From positions 41,028,002-41,092,001 of the forward strand of contig NC_080571.1 in assembly GCF_030247185.1 (NCBI RefSeq): a DNA stretch of 64,000 nucleotides, read 5' to 3'. Shown here in pieces: positions 1-11,769 of the stretch. The position numbers were made by a program, and so were the translations under genes. This DNA comes from Malaya genurostris (taxonomy: Eukaryota; Arthropoda; Insecta; Diptera; Culicidae). Numbering within the stretch: the first letter of the stretch is position 1; every line of letters starts with the position of its first letter. The notes beneath the pieces were generated by a model. It made no database searches, was not told where the DNA came from, and saw only the letters and a program-made list of their open reading frames with translations.

Positions 1-960
1 TAGTTAGCAAGTACATGCCAATAAAAAACTAGCCGCTTTTCGTAAGTACGAAAACGACAGCCCTCAATCGAAAAAGAATACCTGTTTTTATGATGGCTCC
101 TTCTATCTTGCGTACCCGGCTCCGGCTTTGGCTTCTGCTTCGTCGGGGTCGAACCGGTCTCACAGTTTCAAGTTGCCGTAGCATCTAATGCACTCCCCGT
201 AGCGTTGATTGCCCTCCGGGGCAGGCTCGCTCCAAATCGCTAGTTTTACTTTCGTATGAAACCCGATCTGATCGCCAGCGTCGAACGCGCAACTTTTCGC
301 CCGTCTGGTGAACAGGTGAGGAACGAAGCAGAAGAAGCAGAAGAAGAAGAAGAGAAAAAAAAGGTTCTTCCATGGAAATTATGCAATCACTCTGTCCGCC
401 AGGCCAATTTATAAGCGCACCGCAGAACGTTATGAATGCCTTGCTTTGCATGACACCGATGCATGCGAAGATTTCTTAGATTTTTCTCTCGCTCACTCTT
501 TCTCACTCTCCGTTACTGATCCACTATCGGATCGAATCCGGAGGCGGAATGGAAGGGATACTCTATCATCTAGAAGCCACCAACCATTATCCACTACTAC
601 TACTACTACTACTACTGCTGCTGCTAAGCGCACAATCAACGGCCTGCGATCGGGGCTGGTGAAGGGTTAACGACACACGCTTCGGCGTAAGATCGGATTG
701 CCCTGGTGGAAGATATAGCTATTTGGCGAGGTAATCCGATCGGCACCCATCGTTTAGCAGTGTATTGTATCTCGACTGCTAGAGCAAAGTGTTTACTCGA
801 GATTTCAATGACCCTTGAATGACACCAAAAGAAGTGATAGTTCAAGGTTGGGTCTGTATGTCGCTAATTCGATGACAGTCGGATCGACCAATCACAGCAT
901 GTGATGAAAGACAGCCAGTACAATTCGGCTGTTTCGGTACTTGTTATCACGCCTGACGAG
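1..960. other. GC-richer, transposon-free stretch; no gene recognised
   Basis: No repeat family of this window and no recognisable protein was found here. Two short microsatellites lie inside: AGA/AGC triplets at about 325-354 and CTA triplets passing into GCT at 593-625. The open frames across this stretch mostly read through these triplets and look accidental. A TATAA-like string sits at about 409-414, but I see no convincing initiator at the right distance. It may be host regulatory or untranslated sequence; that is inference from composition only. Confidence 0.35.
593..625. repeat. CTA/GCT triplet microsatellite
   Basis: About eight CTA units run directly into four GCT units. It reads as poly-Thr or poly-Leu/Ala in different frames, which explains the small open frames over it. 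Confidence 0.85.
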
Positions 961-1247
961 ATCTTATTGAATTCGAACAATAGGCATAGTTTTATATGAT
1001 TGCTAAAAATGTTAAAAATTTCGGATCTGGCAAGCGATGTGCAGCTGCGGATAAATTAATTTTAGTTTTCGACACAAATGAGTCTTAAAACTCGCAGTTC
1101 AACAAGCGAGTGTCTGAAAAAACGCAGTTGTCAATGTAATGTTTTTCTTTTTTATAATTTTTTTTTCATTTATTTTACTTTTTACGTAGGGAACATTCCG
1201 CGGGAGTAGATCATAGTTTTAAAATTTCTTTACGCAATTCCTCTGAG

Positions 1248-1290
1248 TAATGTATGAAAAATGTTCCTCTGAGACATTTTTCATACATTA
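1248..1290. repeat. Perfect 17-bp inverted repeat (hairpin)
   Basis: TAATGTATGAAAAATGT at 1248-1264 is repeated as its exact reverse complement at 1274-1290 around a 9-base loop. The surrounding 961-1628 is AT-rich and otherwise featureless to me. Confidence 0.8.
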
Positions 1291-1628
1291 CATCTCATTT
1301 CACTATTTGGAAAATATTTTCGTAGCACTTTCAGTAAACTTCAACTTTGATAAGAAAGTGCCTATTCAAACCAACTTTTTATTGATGTGGTCTAAAAAAT
1401 TCGACAGCTGATATCTATTTGAATTTGGTTGATCGATTGACTACCAATTTGCATCGATGCCGAGATTATATGAGCACTAACTCGTAAAATTCGTTTAGCT
1501 GCCATTGAGAACTGGTTGAATTGAAATATGGATTTTTTGGTCATTTGTTGCTTTTAAATATCCATTTCACGTTAACGGCCTACGTTTCGAAGGTTTATTC
1601 TTTCATCTTCAGGGCAAATCGAACACGA

Positions 1629-1852
1629 CAGTTCGCTTTCACATCTCATCCAAGTCAGTCGATAAAACAAAACCGCTTACGTTCGGGACGGAAGAAACCA
1701 AGTACAGTATTGTGTAATGAACAATAGAACGACCTCGAAATGAGTGAACCCAACGAACAAAAGCTACTTCAGCTAAAAACTCAGCTCAATCGGCCACGTA
1801 AAGCTTGTACGCAAATAGGCCTGAATAAAAATATCTTCTATAAAAAAAATCT
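1629..1852 (+). mobile_element. Short retroposon, internally deleted relative of 38313-39157
   Basis: The first ~150 bases, beginning CAGTTCGC, match the start of the element at 38,313, and the last ~45 bases (CTTGTACGCAAATAGG through an A-rich tail) match its end. The ORF1 body between is missing. The copy is flanked by AACACGA at 1622-1628 and 1853-1859, extending to about 12 bp with one mismatch, so it is a real insertion unit with both ends intact. The remnant ORF starts with MSEPNEQKL at 1740 and soon leaves the ORF1 frame. The CAGT start and A-rich end fit target-primed retroposition by LINE enzymes supplied in trans. Confidence 0.75.
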
Positions 1853-1963
1853 AACACGAGAAATGGATGTGAATTCCGTTTGTTTTAGATATTTTCACCA
1901 AATTTCAGTAGTTTTTACCTTATAATTATGAAACCGGAAGACGAATGCGAATAAAATAAAGAT

Positions 1964-2740
1964 AGTAGTAGGGGAGGGAGTTCGATTACCGGCATTGTTT
2001 TATTTTTGGCTTCTAACTTTTGACTAAGTACACATTATATAAATATGTATATAGCAATGGAAAGCTAGTGTCCTTAGCTAACAACTTATTAAGGAATTAC
2101 ACTGATTTTAGCGATTAATTTTTTTTTCTTATCAATTTAGCAAAGTGATCATTTTTGGTCTTTTTCAAAAAAGATGTTCGGTTACCAGTACCCCATGAAA
2201 ATCTTCTAGAAATGGAAAAATTCAAGTAAAGACAACCGTTATTGAAAGAAAAAAAAAGTTTGTCCATTTCGAAGACGTTTGGAATAAAAGTCTTGATAGT
2301 CTGATGGTTTTGGAGTCGCCGTGTCTGACAGTTACTGCAGACGAAAAAGGATCTGCAGCTTATTTAAGAAATCTGCTAATTTACAGACAAGCAGACCTGG
2401 CATCTCTGCATCTCACGATTTGTTGAGCAAAATGGATTACCGTTAACCGAATTCTGTAGACAATTTGAAAGTGAACTTTGATAGCGAATATTTCGATAGC
2501 AAGTGGTATTGAATCACGAAATAAATTGAATTCATTTTATAAATATTCATTTCATTCACCCTTTCGATTCATGTTCTTAAAATAGAAACTTTTATGTTAA
2601 TATTCACACCATTAAAAAATATTTTGATCGCAGCAAAAAGTACAGCCGTCTGTTTACTTTGGTATTCAGAGTGACGCTATCTGCTCTTTGTCAAACGTTA
2701 TGGTGGGGTGCCGTCAACCGAACACTCTCCCCTACTAGTA
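1964..2740. mobile_element. TIR element (MITE-like, ~0.78 kb)
   Basis: The left end (TAGTAGGGGAGGGAGTTCG, 1966-1984) is mirrored by the right end (2719-2740) as an imperfect inverted repeat that extends to about 30 bp. Related strings (GTTCGGTTACC) recur internally near 2175. No transposase is encoded, so it is a non-autonomous DNA element. TAGTA-type sequence at both outer edges makes the exact target duplication ambiguous. The superfamily is unknown. Confidence 0.65.
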
Positions 2741-4480
2741 CTACTAGAAGATAATAATTTCGGGACCGGAAATCGAGTCCGGATAAAATTTAGCAATTTA
2801 GTATAGGTTAAAACTAAAGTTCATGTTACAAATGAGTCTAGTAACTGAAGAAAGCTCTGGAAAGTCTGAACAAAATGTTTCTCGTTCGTTACAACTCACT
2901 CCGATGAAGTTTTTGCTAGATTTGGCTTGCTGCCACTACAGTCGAGAGTCGAGAGTATGTTAATAATATTAAACCAACAGAGTATATTTTATTAAACATG
3001 ATTTAGCCCACCCGATCCTCCTTAGATTTATCCAATAGAGAAACGTTGTGCGATTATTAACCATGGCAAAAAAAAACTAGAAATTTTAATCGGGACGATA
3101 AATTTTCCAGAAAACTTTTACGTTAAATTTATTGCTTGCTAAAAATATCGTGCACTTCACAAATAGTGATCAGTTGAAAAAATTGTGCCGTGCGTTTAGC
3201 ATCAATAGATTACAGTTATCCATAGATGTTACTTAGTTGCTAATTCCAAGAAGATGATTCAGGTTTCAGAATGGTACAGTCAAAAGCGCCGACCAATTCG
3301 GCTAACATCAGTCTAGGTTTATTTGTTTTTCTCGGTCAAATGTTAAATGCTATGGTTTAGTCAAGTGCGAAGCCGGACAATAGGCTAAAAAAATTTTGAG
3401 GTGTAAGACCACATCATAATCTTCATCACATTACGATATTAGAGATATCCCGAGTAGAAGTGATTTGCAAACCAATACCAAATTCTGTTATTAAAATCAA
3501 ACATCTCAATGGTAGAAATTAACATTATTTAGTTTGAAATAAGAGTTAAAATATCAAAAATTATAACAAAGCCTGCAAGAGAAAATAGCAACAAAATGAA
3601 GAATTCTGTCATTGTAATATCAAACCAAGAACAAAATATTTATAGAAGATGAATTTGTTAATTATTTTATATTCTAGCATTTAGAATAGAGCAATATCTT
3701 AAGTATTTCTCTTATCTGATGCTGATGCAGTTTATTCAATGGTATTTTATTTGAAGATAAAACTACTGGGTCAATTTACTTAATGAAATTGAAATAGCTC
3801 ATCAATAACGAAATAAGATATTATAACTAATTTTGATGTTGAACAGATATTGTACAATGTCTTGATCCCTTGATGAAATATCACGAAAATATCAAGTATC
3901 GCTCTGACAACACAGAAACATCAATCCAAGATATGATGGTAAAATTTGTTATTATTTTTACCTTTGTTTGCTATTTACACCTACCCGGGATGTTTGATGA
4001 TACTTGACTACCAATTTGCAGTGATGCCAGATAGCTTTTCAAGTTTCCGTAGAAAAATTCAAATTTTCTTAGATTTTTCTGTGAATCTGTATATCCGGAG
4101 AATACCTCTGAATCCGTAGATCTACGGAGATTTCGAGACACTGGCTGAGTATGGCAAGTGGTGATCAGTAGATGAACACAGAAGCGAAGTGGTGAAAGTT
4201 GCAAAATAATCTAAAGTTTATTCGCTTATTTAGGAGCAGGAAAAAGCCCACTGGAGCTAGTATCAGTGAAATTTGCAATCCAACAGGCATAAAATCTCCT
4301 CATCTTTTACATCAACAGATTACAATGATCCAATTGACACATTTCTGTCATACTTAATTCAATATTATCAATACTAATTAGTCTAAAATTGATTAGACTA
4401 AAACTAACTAATTCTCTTTAGACGTCAATCTGAGGAGCAGCTTCTTAATAACATTACGTGATAGGTAGGAGTAAAAAGCA
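2741..4480. other. AT-rich intergenic DNA, nothing recognised
   Basis: No gene, terminal repeat or transposase remnant is visible. A short string at about 4000-4030 (GACTACCAATTTGCA) also occurs near 1440, hinting at old dispersed repeat material. Confidence 0.4.
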
Positions 4481-4538
4481 CTGAAACGATGATTGAGCAC
4501 GCTGCACATGCTAGCAAAGAAAGGAATGAGTGCGAAGA

Positions 4539-5233
4539 TTACGACGATGAATATCTAATTGTAACAGTACAACTGGCTTGGTATCTCGGAAGACTCAAAG
4601 GGTTTCTCCATCGAAGACGACGAAGTGCAAAATGGACAAATTTGCGTTGTATTGCTTCAATACGTTGGATATCGTTTTGGTAGTAAGGTGACCAAACAAC
4701 CGAAGAATACTTAAGCGTAGAGCGCATCAAAACGCAATAAAGTGCTTTCAAGCAGTGTATATCTTCAAAGTCTTTAGTAACGCACATAATGAATCCTTAC
4801 TGCTTGGAGGCTTTGGAGATAGGAAATTGAATATGCTCCTTGAAATTCAACATAGAATCTAGAAGGACACCCAGATCGTTTACCGATGATCTGCGTTCGA
4901 GAATAGTTTGAGATATATTATAGTCAAGCTTGACTGACATTTAGAGGCATTCAAAACTATTCTGCTGATATAACACCAGTTTGTCAACTTATACACTTGC
5001 TCTTGTAAGAACTCTGAATCAGTTGTTGATTTGATAATATGAAAAAGTTTCAAGTCATCACCAAAAGATAATTTTATGCACTTGATCAAAAAATTTAAAT
5101 CGTTGAGATAAAGTAAAAACATGAACGGTCCAAGATGACTTCCTTGAGGAACTATTATTTCGCGGCCAGATAGATATGATTGAAACCAATTCAAAAATGA
5201 ACCGCTGAATCCTTCCTCCTGATCACAGTTCAA
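4539..5233 (-). pseudogene. Jockey-type non-LTR reverse transcriptase fragment
   Basis: Minus-strand frames read, in order, NWFQSYLSGREIIV / PQGSHLGPFMFLLYLNDLNF (5,233 to 4,880) and KALYCVLMRSTLKYSSVVWS plus RIEAIQRKFVHFALRRL (4,787 to 4,539). The PQGSHLGP and LYLNDL strings and the later LYC-L-RS-L-Y module are hallmarks of the RT domain and its C-terminal side in Jockey-clade LINEs. The FADD box has decayed to FGDD. Relative to the sister fragment at 32.3-33.7 kb, about 16 residues are missing between the GREIIV and QGSHLG motifs. Frameshifts and stops show it is dead. Sister copies: 32,340-33,722 and 39,415-39,800. Confidence 0.8.
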
Positions 5234-5269
5234 AATTTGTTAAATATTTGGCAAATAGTAGAATCTAAC

Positions 5270-5345
5270 ATAGCAATTTATGTTGAACTGCCAAAGTGGC
5301 AAAATATAAGCTGGTAATGTATTGATTAATCGAAGACGAAACGTA
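5270..5345. mobile_element. Solo end of the long-TIR MITE family (decayed)
   Basis: The string AATTTATGTTGAACTG followed by ATTAATCGAAGACGAAACGT resembles the right arm of the complete elements at 15,556-15,791 and 62,304-62,608. No opposing arm is visible nearby, so this is a truncated relic. Confidence 0.45.
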
Positions 5346-5682
5346 AAAAGACTAGATCAAACTGATATTCATGCGGTAGCAAATATATATTTTTATCAAA
5401 ATTCAACAATTTTGAAGTTTGTTTTCCATTCGTGCTATACCATTTGGATTGGTTTCTTAAGTGACGTCATTCAAGTTCCAGAGTAGCTCAAATAGTACAG
5501 TGCAGTTCCACGGATTGGAAAAGTCGGTACTCTTAGACCCTTCTTCCGAAGATTTCTGGTTAATCTAGTTCTATTTTCAATTTGATTCTTGTTGGGTTGT
5601 CATAAAAATTGTTATGAAATATTTGTCAAAAAGTCGAAATTAATTTTGAGGGATGTTTTGTAATTTCTCAAATTTTACTCAA

Positions 5683-6857
5683 GTTTGAGCTTGAGCTTGA
5701 GCGACCATCCCTGGTTGCTACTCCGTTACTGATCGGGATTAGCTGAAATTGTACAGGGAGTTTCTAGATGATCCGACCTGGGACTGGTAAATCATCATTC
5801 AATGTACATCTTCTGGTAATCCTAGAATTCAATGATCAGTACCGGCGCCGGCCAGGCCCGAACGTAGATCGTCTAAGGAATGGGAAGGGATGTTAGTCCA
5901 ACACTTGTTGTTACTAGAGGCCGTATATACTACTGCGCACTCTACAAGTGTCACGGGAGAAGGATATTTGTTAGTAAAAATTTCAGTATTGGTATTATTC
6001 GCGCGCGACTCAGTATGTTCCGGTTTCAAGATCCCGAGTGAACGTTTCAACAATATCCTATATTGAAGTCCCGAGAAGTCTTGATTCACAGCTCTTATTA
6101 GAGGAAACTGAAGAAAAATTTGCAATACTACCGCGTAAAGAATAAAAACTTCCCTATTTTTTATAAATGAAATTGCGTGATACAAAATAAACGAGTGAAT
6201 AGGATTTAGACAAAATAGTTGATTCATTGCATTGACATATTCTAAACAGTTGTTATAAAATCATTTTAAATCACCAAATAAAGGTCAACAGATTTCCCAC
6301 GCGTCTTGATTTTTCATTATTTCCGATTTATTATTTTAATTATTTATTAAAATTATTGATTGGGTATATTGGTTGATCTGGGCAGCCGGCTACGAGAAAA
6401 ATAAAAATTTATTGTTTGAAATATTAATATCAAGTATTTTTACTATGCATTCAATATACCGATATATGTTATCTCTGTTATTAACTTTGTAATATCAACG
6501 GATTTGCGCAATAGTTGATTTTTATCATTCAATTTATAATCCTGAAAGACAATCAATAACATGGAAGAAGAAAACATTCCACATAAAACTTTTCTCCGAA
6601 GCTAGACGGAAAATTAATAGGTTGAATGAAGAGATAATTTAGTAAAATAGAGTAATCAGAAGTGAAACGTTGAAAATATCTGATAACTGAAAGGAAAAAG
6701 AAACTCCAGCAATTGTCGCCTTTTACGATATGGAAGCAGGAACCCAGTGGATCTATTCTTGGTTCATTTTTTTACCGCCGGATTCCACACGGCATCTAGG
6801 CTGGTACTGTCCGGATAGAGCTAATAGGTACTTTCAATCCTAGTGGACCCCAGCCCC
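5683..6857 (-). mobile_element. ~1.2-kb retroposon with 25-bp target-site duplication, copy 1
   Basis: Body of 1,175 bp flanked by a perfect 25-bp direct repeat (5658-5682 and 6858-6882, starting TTGTAATTTCTC). A second copy lies at 44,717-45,922 with the same two ends, so these are true termini. Read on the minus strand, the 3' end is a short tandem tail (GCTCAA units), as several non-LTR families have instead of poly(A). A 132-residue open frame (6,227 to 5,829) is largely shared with copy 2 but matches no protein I recognise. The long variable duplication and the tail argue for target-primed reverse transcription. It could be the 3' portion of a larger LINE or a long SINE-like element; shared 5' ends favour a discrete unit. 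Confidence 0.7.
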
Positions 6858-6882
6858 TTGTAATTTCTCAAATTTTACTCAA

Positions 6883-7540
6883 TGTAAAATAACTCTCTTG
6901 TGATTTCCAACATTTTGAGCCCATCCGGAAATTATTTTTTTCGAATGACAAGGACTTAAGATAATCCAATTGTTAATTTCAGCTGTGATTACGATGATTC
7001 CGAGGGCCGGTGCCATGTCTTATAAAAATTTATTTAAGTAGCGATTTCATCAACAGGTATCATAAATTCATCCGATTCTGCATCAGTATTCAGTATCGCT
7101 TCCGAAGTGCACTTGCGTTCGGGTTTTCGGTTCGGTATCAGTACTTGCGACAAAACGGTAGAATATGATTATCCTGAGATGATTTTCTCCAGGTTTAGCT
7201 CCGCTGTAAAAGAGGTTGTGTAATGCTAGAGACATAACCGAATTGACGTACGAAATACGAATAGAATTGGCTCGCTTAAACTCAAGCTGTGCTTTAAAAA
7301 AAAAACACTATATCAACTCCGAAAAACTACAAATACAGGTAAAAATCAGGCTAAAACATATTACTTCAAATACTTTGGTTCCGTGTTAAATTTGATATTG
7401 GACTGGATTGTTATAATATATCTTTTATTTAACCAAATTTTAATCTGTATTTTTTCGTTAGCCGATTTACTTCATGCTTTATAAGAGCACAGTTTGAGTC
7501 TAAACGAGCCAATGTTGTTCGTATTCATGTCAACCCGTTA
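6883..7540. other. Intergenic DNA, nothing recognised
   Basis: No gene or repeat boundary found between the right duplication of the preceding retroposon and the repeat starting near 7,545. Confidence 0.35.
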
Positions 7541-7544
7541 TGTC

Positions 7545-8500
7545 TCCGACATTACCCATCCGCCTTATTCTCCAATGCAAACGACCAGCAGCAGGATGAT
7601 GTTTTCGCTTTTATTTAGAGCGCTCTTATTTCTGCGAACGTCCCGCAGCAGAACTACTCACAGTGCTGATTGATTCAATGCTTTATAAGTTTTTTGCCTA
7701 TAAAACTGCTTTTCCTTCGTCCTAAAGGCCACAAAATAGCAACATGCAGAATTTTAATGTCGATTATTTCGTTTCGGATTTGCATATTTCAACGAAAGAA
7801 ACTATCGACATACCCGTATGGCTCTCAGAAGGGCCAAATTGTGGTATTCTCTACGAAATTAAACACTAATGCTTTGAACTCGTTTTGTGCGAATTTCGCA
7901 CTGCGAAAAGTTCACAAAGTTAATCAAATTATTCTAAATTGGCACTCTACTGACGATTTTCATCTCCGATTTCTATAATCCTCATAGTTTTTTTTAATAG
8001 CATTTGAAGCCATTAGAAGGGTTGATTTTATATAATGTTTTTCATCGTTGTCCACGTCTCGTTGTATTTTTCTCCAATGCAAACGACCAGTAGCAGGATG
8101 ACGCAATCGCTCTTGTCTGAAGCGAAATTCGCACTGCAAACGTTCCACAGCAGAACTGCTGTCTGTGCGGGTTGATTCAATAATGAACTGAATTCTTAAT
8201 ATCGTAACTGAGCTCTGGACCAGAACCAACCGGAATAATGCACTTGCTTTACTTCCTACTCAGTCAACTGCAAAATATATCAAGTGTTAACCTTTTGTAC
8301 CTAGCCAGAAATGTTGCTTACTACATGAAAACCGTCGGCTCGGGTATGAGAAAGGTAAACACGCATTATGAGTTTTCTTCTTTGATACTCGTTGATACCA
8401 AACATTTCAGAAAACTTTCATTTTGAATTATATGTGATTATGTTATACACCTGAAAATATTATCATGAATTGATGATCATATTTTCGATGCCATGTTGCA
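7545..8500 (-). repeat. Dispersed repeat family H, copy 1 (with partial internal duplication)
   Basis: 8,500 down to about 7,985 on the minus strand aligns with 21,728-22,100 on the plus strand, including the strings GGTTAACACTT and CCAATGCAAACGACCAG (minus sense equivalents). A second partial unit at about 7,545-7,690 repeats the GCAAACGACCAG...CAGCAGAACT segment. The promoter-like TATAAAAG of copy 2 is TACAAAAG here. An 89-residue frame spans 8,229-7,960 but is not conserved as a protein between copies in any way I can confirm. Confidence 0.65.
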
Positions 8501-8519
8501 AACATTTCTTTGATACGTT

Positions 8520-8590
8520 ACATGCAGCATATACAGATATTCACGTCGATATTCATATACAGATACATGCAGCATATACAGATATTCACG
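8520..8590. repeat. Tandem duplication, 26-bp unit with 45-bp period
   Basis: The 26-bp string at 8520-8545 (ACATGCAGCATATACAG...) is repeated exactly at 8565-8590. Confidence 0.85.
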
Positions 8591-8599
8591 ATCAAAAAC

Positions 8600-9885
8600 T
8601 AATCACTCTCTCCGAAGGTAAATTTTAAAATTTTTTTTTTTAAGTTCACAGTAAAGTAAGTCGTTATCACGACAAAACTGCTAGTTTGTGGTTGTACAAT
8701 TTATAAGCAGCACGTGCTGAAAGTTCATGTAGGATTCCCTCACAATAGAAAGATTTTTCAACATTTTTGTTTCAAAGATTAATTGATTATTCTTTTGTAA
8801 ATCAATAATGAATGGTAGTTTATTGCAATCAAATCTTTTAATTATCGTATTTAGTAGCTATACACAATACAAGCCATATTATAATTTAAATCCATTCTTC
8901 AGCGCCCTATCGATCGAAACAGTTTCACATTCATGCTTGACTAGAAACCATGATGCAATCAGCCCCTTCTAACGAACTGTGGTTACGGTTTCTAAGGACC
9001 CAAATTGCATGATTATTCGCGACATCAAACAATGAGCTCAATCAGGAAAGCACATTTTTGTGGTTTATGGTGGCTACTGCCGGATGACTCAACCGTGGTG
9101 GTGGTGGCTGGCGGCGCGCGCGCGATTATGATTATCCAATTTTTCTTTTGTTTTCACTAATGGAAAGATTGTGATTATGTATCTATATGCTTGCTCATTC
9201 AGCTGCACTAGGCACGGAATGAAACAATATACTTGCATACCTACACAACGAGCAGAAACGATGACGCCAGTTATGACCAATCAATATTGTTGTCTGGGCA
9301 TTCAGATACAACACTTACCGGCTTTGAATTGGTCCAATCAATTGAAAATAGCGTGTACATCATGATCGATATAACACCCCGATGGGCGATCGATGCATAA
9401 ACGGCAACACCAGCATTTTGAATTTGATTGACCTAGTTTTTTTCCTAGCTTTGAGTGACGTGATTGAGATGGTGGATATGTTTTTTTTAAATTTAATTAC
9501 TTTAAATCCTTTTCAATTCCGGGAGGTTGGTATCATTAGTGAATATGCTGAATGATATCAGGATGAATTTTATGTTGCCACGAATGGGGAAACATTTATG
9601 TAATTCCCATTTCCATTCGGCAACGAACAGTATGAAAGTATGGATCAAAAGTCAGCAGGATCTCAAGAGAGACCAGCTCCATAGCCTAAAATATTCATCG
9701 ATTCAATGTGTGACTTTTTCAGTAGTCTCACAACTGTCTTTTCAGTAAAGTGTCATTTCGCAGACAACTGAAAAAATAGATTCAAACAGCAGCAGGCAAA
9801 ATTTTGTTAGAATCGATTTTTTTTTGTGTGAAAAAATTACCTCGCAGGGACTTTAAAAAAAATCATTGGCTTTATTTACCTTTCT
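8600..9885. other. Intergenic DNA, nothing recognised
   Basis: It contains a short GTG-repeat and alternating CG run (about 9,097-9,124). No protein or repeat family was identified. Confidence 0.35.
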
Positions 9886-9889
9886 GGGT

Positions 9890-10325
9890 TAAACGTTGAT
9901 ATGCATAGCCAGAAGCCAGAGTGAAAGGAAATTGAAAGAGGTCTACCGACGACAATTGATGCGTTTGAGCCGAACATTGCAAGAAAAACGGCTACAATAT
10001 ACCGTCAGACAAGACACAATAATTTTGAAATGTTCACTTACAGGTTGTATATCCTCTAAAAACATACTTAGAAACGCTTAAACAGGAACTCTTACCATAC
10101 CCGCCGTATAGCCCATACATTGCTCCTTTCGATTACTATTTGTTCTGTTCGATGCAGCATGACCTGGCTGAACAGCATTTCTACAATTATGATGAAAAGT
10201 CAAAAAATTGATTGATTCGTGACAAAACTGGTTGATTTTTTCAATTAGTGTATCCAGAAAGATGGGAAAAAACGTGGCTTCGAATTTCAAAAAAACGGGC
10301 CGAACTTCATTATACCCCTACTATC
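9890..10325 (+). pseudogene. mariner transposase remnant (C-terminal half)
   Basis: Read across two frames the sequence gives RQLMRLSRTLQEKRLQYTVR, then KTYLETLKQELLPYPPYS, IAPFDYYLFCSMQHDLAEQH and YPERWEK. The PPYSP-IAP-DYYLF box carries the third catalytic Asp of DD34D mariners, and the AEQHF segment and PERWEK tail follow in family order. The second Asp box (HDNARPH in the family) is destroyed, and there is no N-terminal half. Frameshifts near 10,060 and 10,200 show a dead copy. It is a different lineage from the mariners at 15.8, 46.5 and 49.6 kb. Confidence 0.8.
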
Positions 10326-10689
10326 AATTTGTCAATCAAAGATGTCTTTGTCAATCAATGATGCGGTTTTCTGAAGATCCGTTGTAATCTCGATTTTTTT
10401 TATTATGAAAGTTCCTGTGATCCCAATACGAACTACCTGAATTTCATCTAGATCAGACTTCCGGTTCCGGATATATAAGGTAAAGTGAGTTAAAAATGTT
10501 ATACCATCACTAAAAGGGACGAAAAAAACAACGTAAACAATTTTCTAAATCAGACTTAAAACTACTCCAATCTGTAGTCATTATCAGTAGACGGCCTAAC
10601 AATCCGATTCCGGTTATTCTCTTAATAATCGAAGAAAGTTATTTTGAAGAATACCACAGTATTATGTATGAAAGTATGATTGATATGAG

Positions 10690-11010
10690 AAAGGCTTGGT
10701 GATTTTTAAGCAAATTTTTATAGGTATACGGTTTTTCAAGCGAATTTTCAAAGTTATGTGAATTTTTAAAAAAAATGCAGCTTATTTTCAGTGCGAATTT
10801 TCAAATTTATGCAGTTTTGTTATACAAATTTTCAGCTATGCGGTTTTTTATGCTAATTTTTAAAGAAATGCGGCTTTTTCTATGCGAATTTCAAAAGTTA
10901 TGCGTTTTTATTATGCGAATTCTGAAAATTTGTTATGCAAATTTTCAGCTATGCGGTTTTTTATTCCAATTTTCAATGGTATGCGGTTTTCTATGCACGT
11001 ATACAAATCC
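10690..11010. repeat. Degenerate minisatellite array A
   Basis: Some eight to nine imperfect ~30-36-bp units of the form ATGCGGTTTTTTATGCGAATTTTCAAAG. The same unit forms arrays at 11,340-11,575 and inside the MITE at 31,015-31,204. Open frames here are repeat-encoded and not genes. Confidence 0.8.
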
Positions 11011-11018
11011 ATCGCCGG

Positions 11019-11293
11019 TACCATGATTAAGAAATCTTGAAAATCATGAAACATTATTTCTCATGAGACCATGCCTATTACTGATGATTTTGTGAGCAAA
11101 TCCCATGAAAATTTTCATGATTTAAATCACGGGATTTGCTCACAAAATCATCAGTAATAGGCATTATCTTATGAGAAATAATGTTTCATGATTTTCAAGA
11201 TTTCTTAATCGTTTTTCTCGTAATATCATTAAAAATCAGTATGATCTCAGGAGAAGACACCTTTCAAAATTTTCATAATTCCTCAATCATGGT
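11019..11293. mobile_element. Foldback element with 80-bp near-perfect hairpin
   Basis: 11025-11104 and 11131-11210 are inverted copies with 77 of 80 positions paired around a 26-base loop, itself partly palindromic (ATGAAAATTTTCAT). The outer string TACCATGATTAAGAA at 11,019 is mirrored again by CCTCAATCATGGTA ending at 11,293, suggesting true element ends beyond the hairpin. No protein is encoded. It is sandwiched between two minisatellite arrays of the same unit and may have inserted into one array. Confidence 0.7.
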
Positions 11294-11339
11294 AGTGGCA
11301 TTTGATTTTGATTCGTGAGCGAATTTTTGAAGTGATTTG

Positions 11340-11575
11340 ATTTTTCATGCGAAATTTCATAGTAATATTTTTTTGCGAAATTTCAAAGATGTGTGTTGTT
11401 TTCTATGCGAATTTTCAAAATTATGCAGATTTTTTATGAATATTTTCAAAGTTATGCGGGTTTTCATGCGATTTTACGAAGTAATACATTTTTTAATGTG
11501 AAAATTCAAAGATATGAGGTTTTTTATGCGATTTTACAAAATAATACATTTTTAAATGTGAAATTTCAAAGATAT
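11340..11575. repeat. Degenerate minisatellite array B
   Basis: Same ATGCGGNTTTTTATGCGATTTTAC-like units as array A, running after the foldback element. With array A it may once have been a single tract. Confidence 0.75.
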
Positions 11576-11594
11576 TAAGTGCTGCTAGCCAAAT

Positions 11595-11645
11595 TGAAAC
11601 TGCTCTGCCATTTGAGCCACCTTGGGTGTGTAAAAGAATCACATC
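11595..11645 (-). repeat. tRNA-like SINE head fragment
   Basis: On the minus strand, GTGGCTCAAATGGCAGAGCA (about 11,601-11,620) has the form of a tRNA D arm with a Pol III A box. The ~50 bases around it resemble those at 63,335-63,385, including the following CACATC motif. No B box or tRNA fold follows, so this is a degraded SINE head, not a tRNA gene. Confidence 0.4.
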
Positions 11646-11769
11646 TTCCATACAACCCGAATAAACTTCGCCAACTGTGCACAGTATTTTACCCCGACTT
11701 CAACCTATAGGTCGTTCATCGGGGGCTTGACATGTACTGTCACGACTTAGTTTCAATCATCACCACATT

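Noticed and set aside
5461..5468. Perfect CRE palindrome TGACGTCA
   Set aside because: An isolated 8-bp match in AT-rich repeat-laden DNA is expected by chance and has no promoter context.
7960..8229. 89-codon basic protein, possibly histone-like
   Set aside because: Sequence does not match any core histone and the frame is not maintained in the other copies of repeat H.
10775..11026. 83-codon Phe/Cys-rich open frame resembling a membrane protein
   Set aside because: It is a translation of minisatellite units; the same peptide pattern recurs at 11,393 and 31,048 in arrays.
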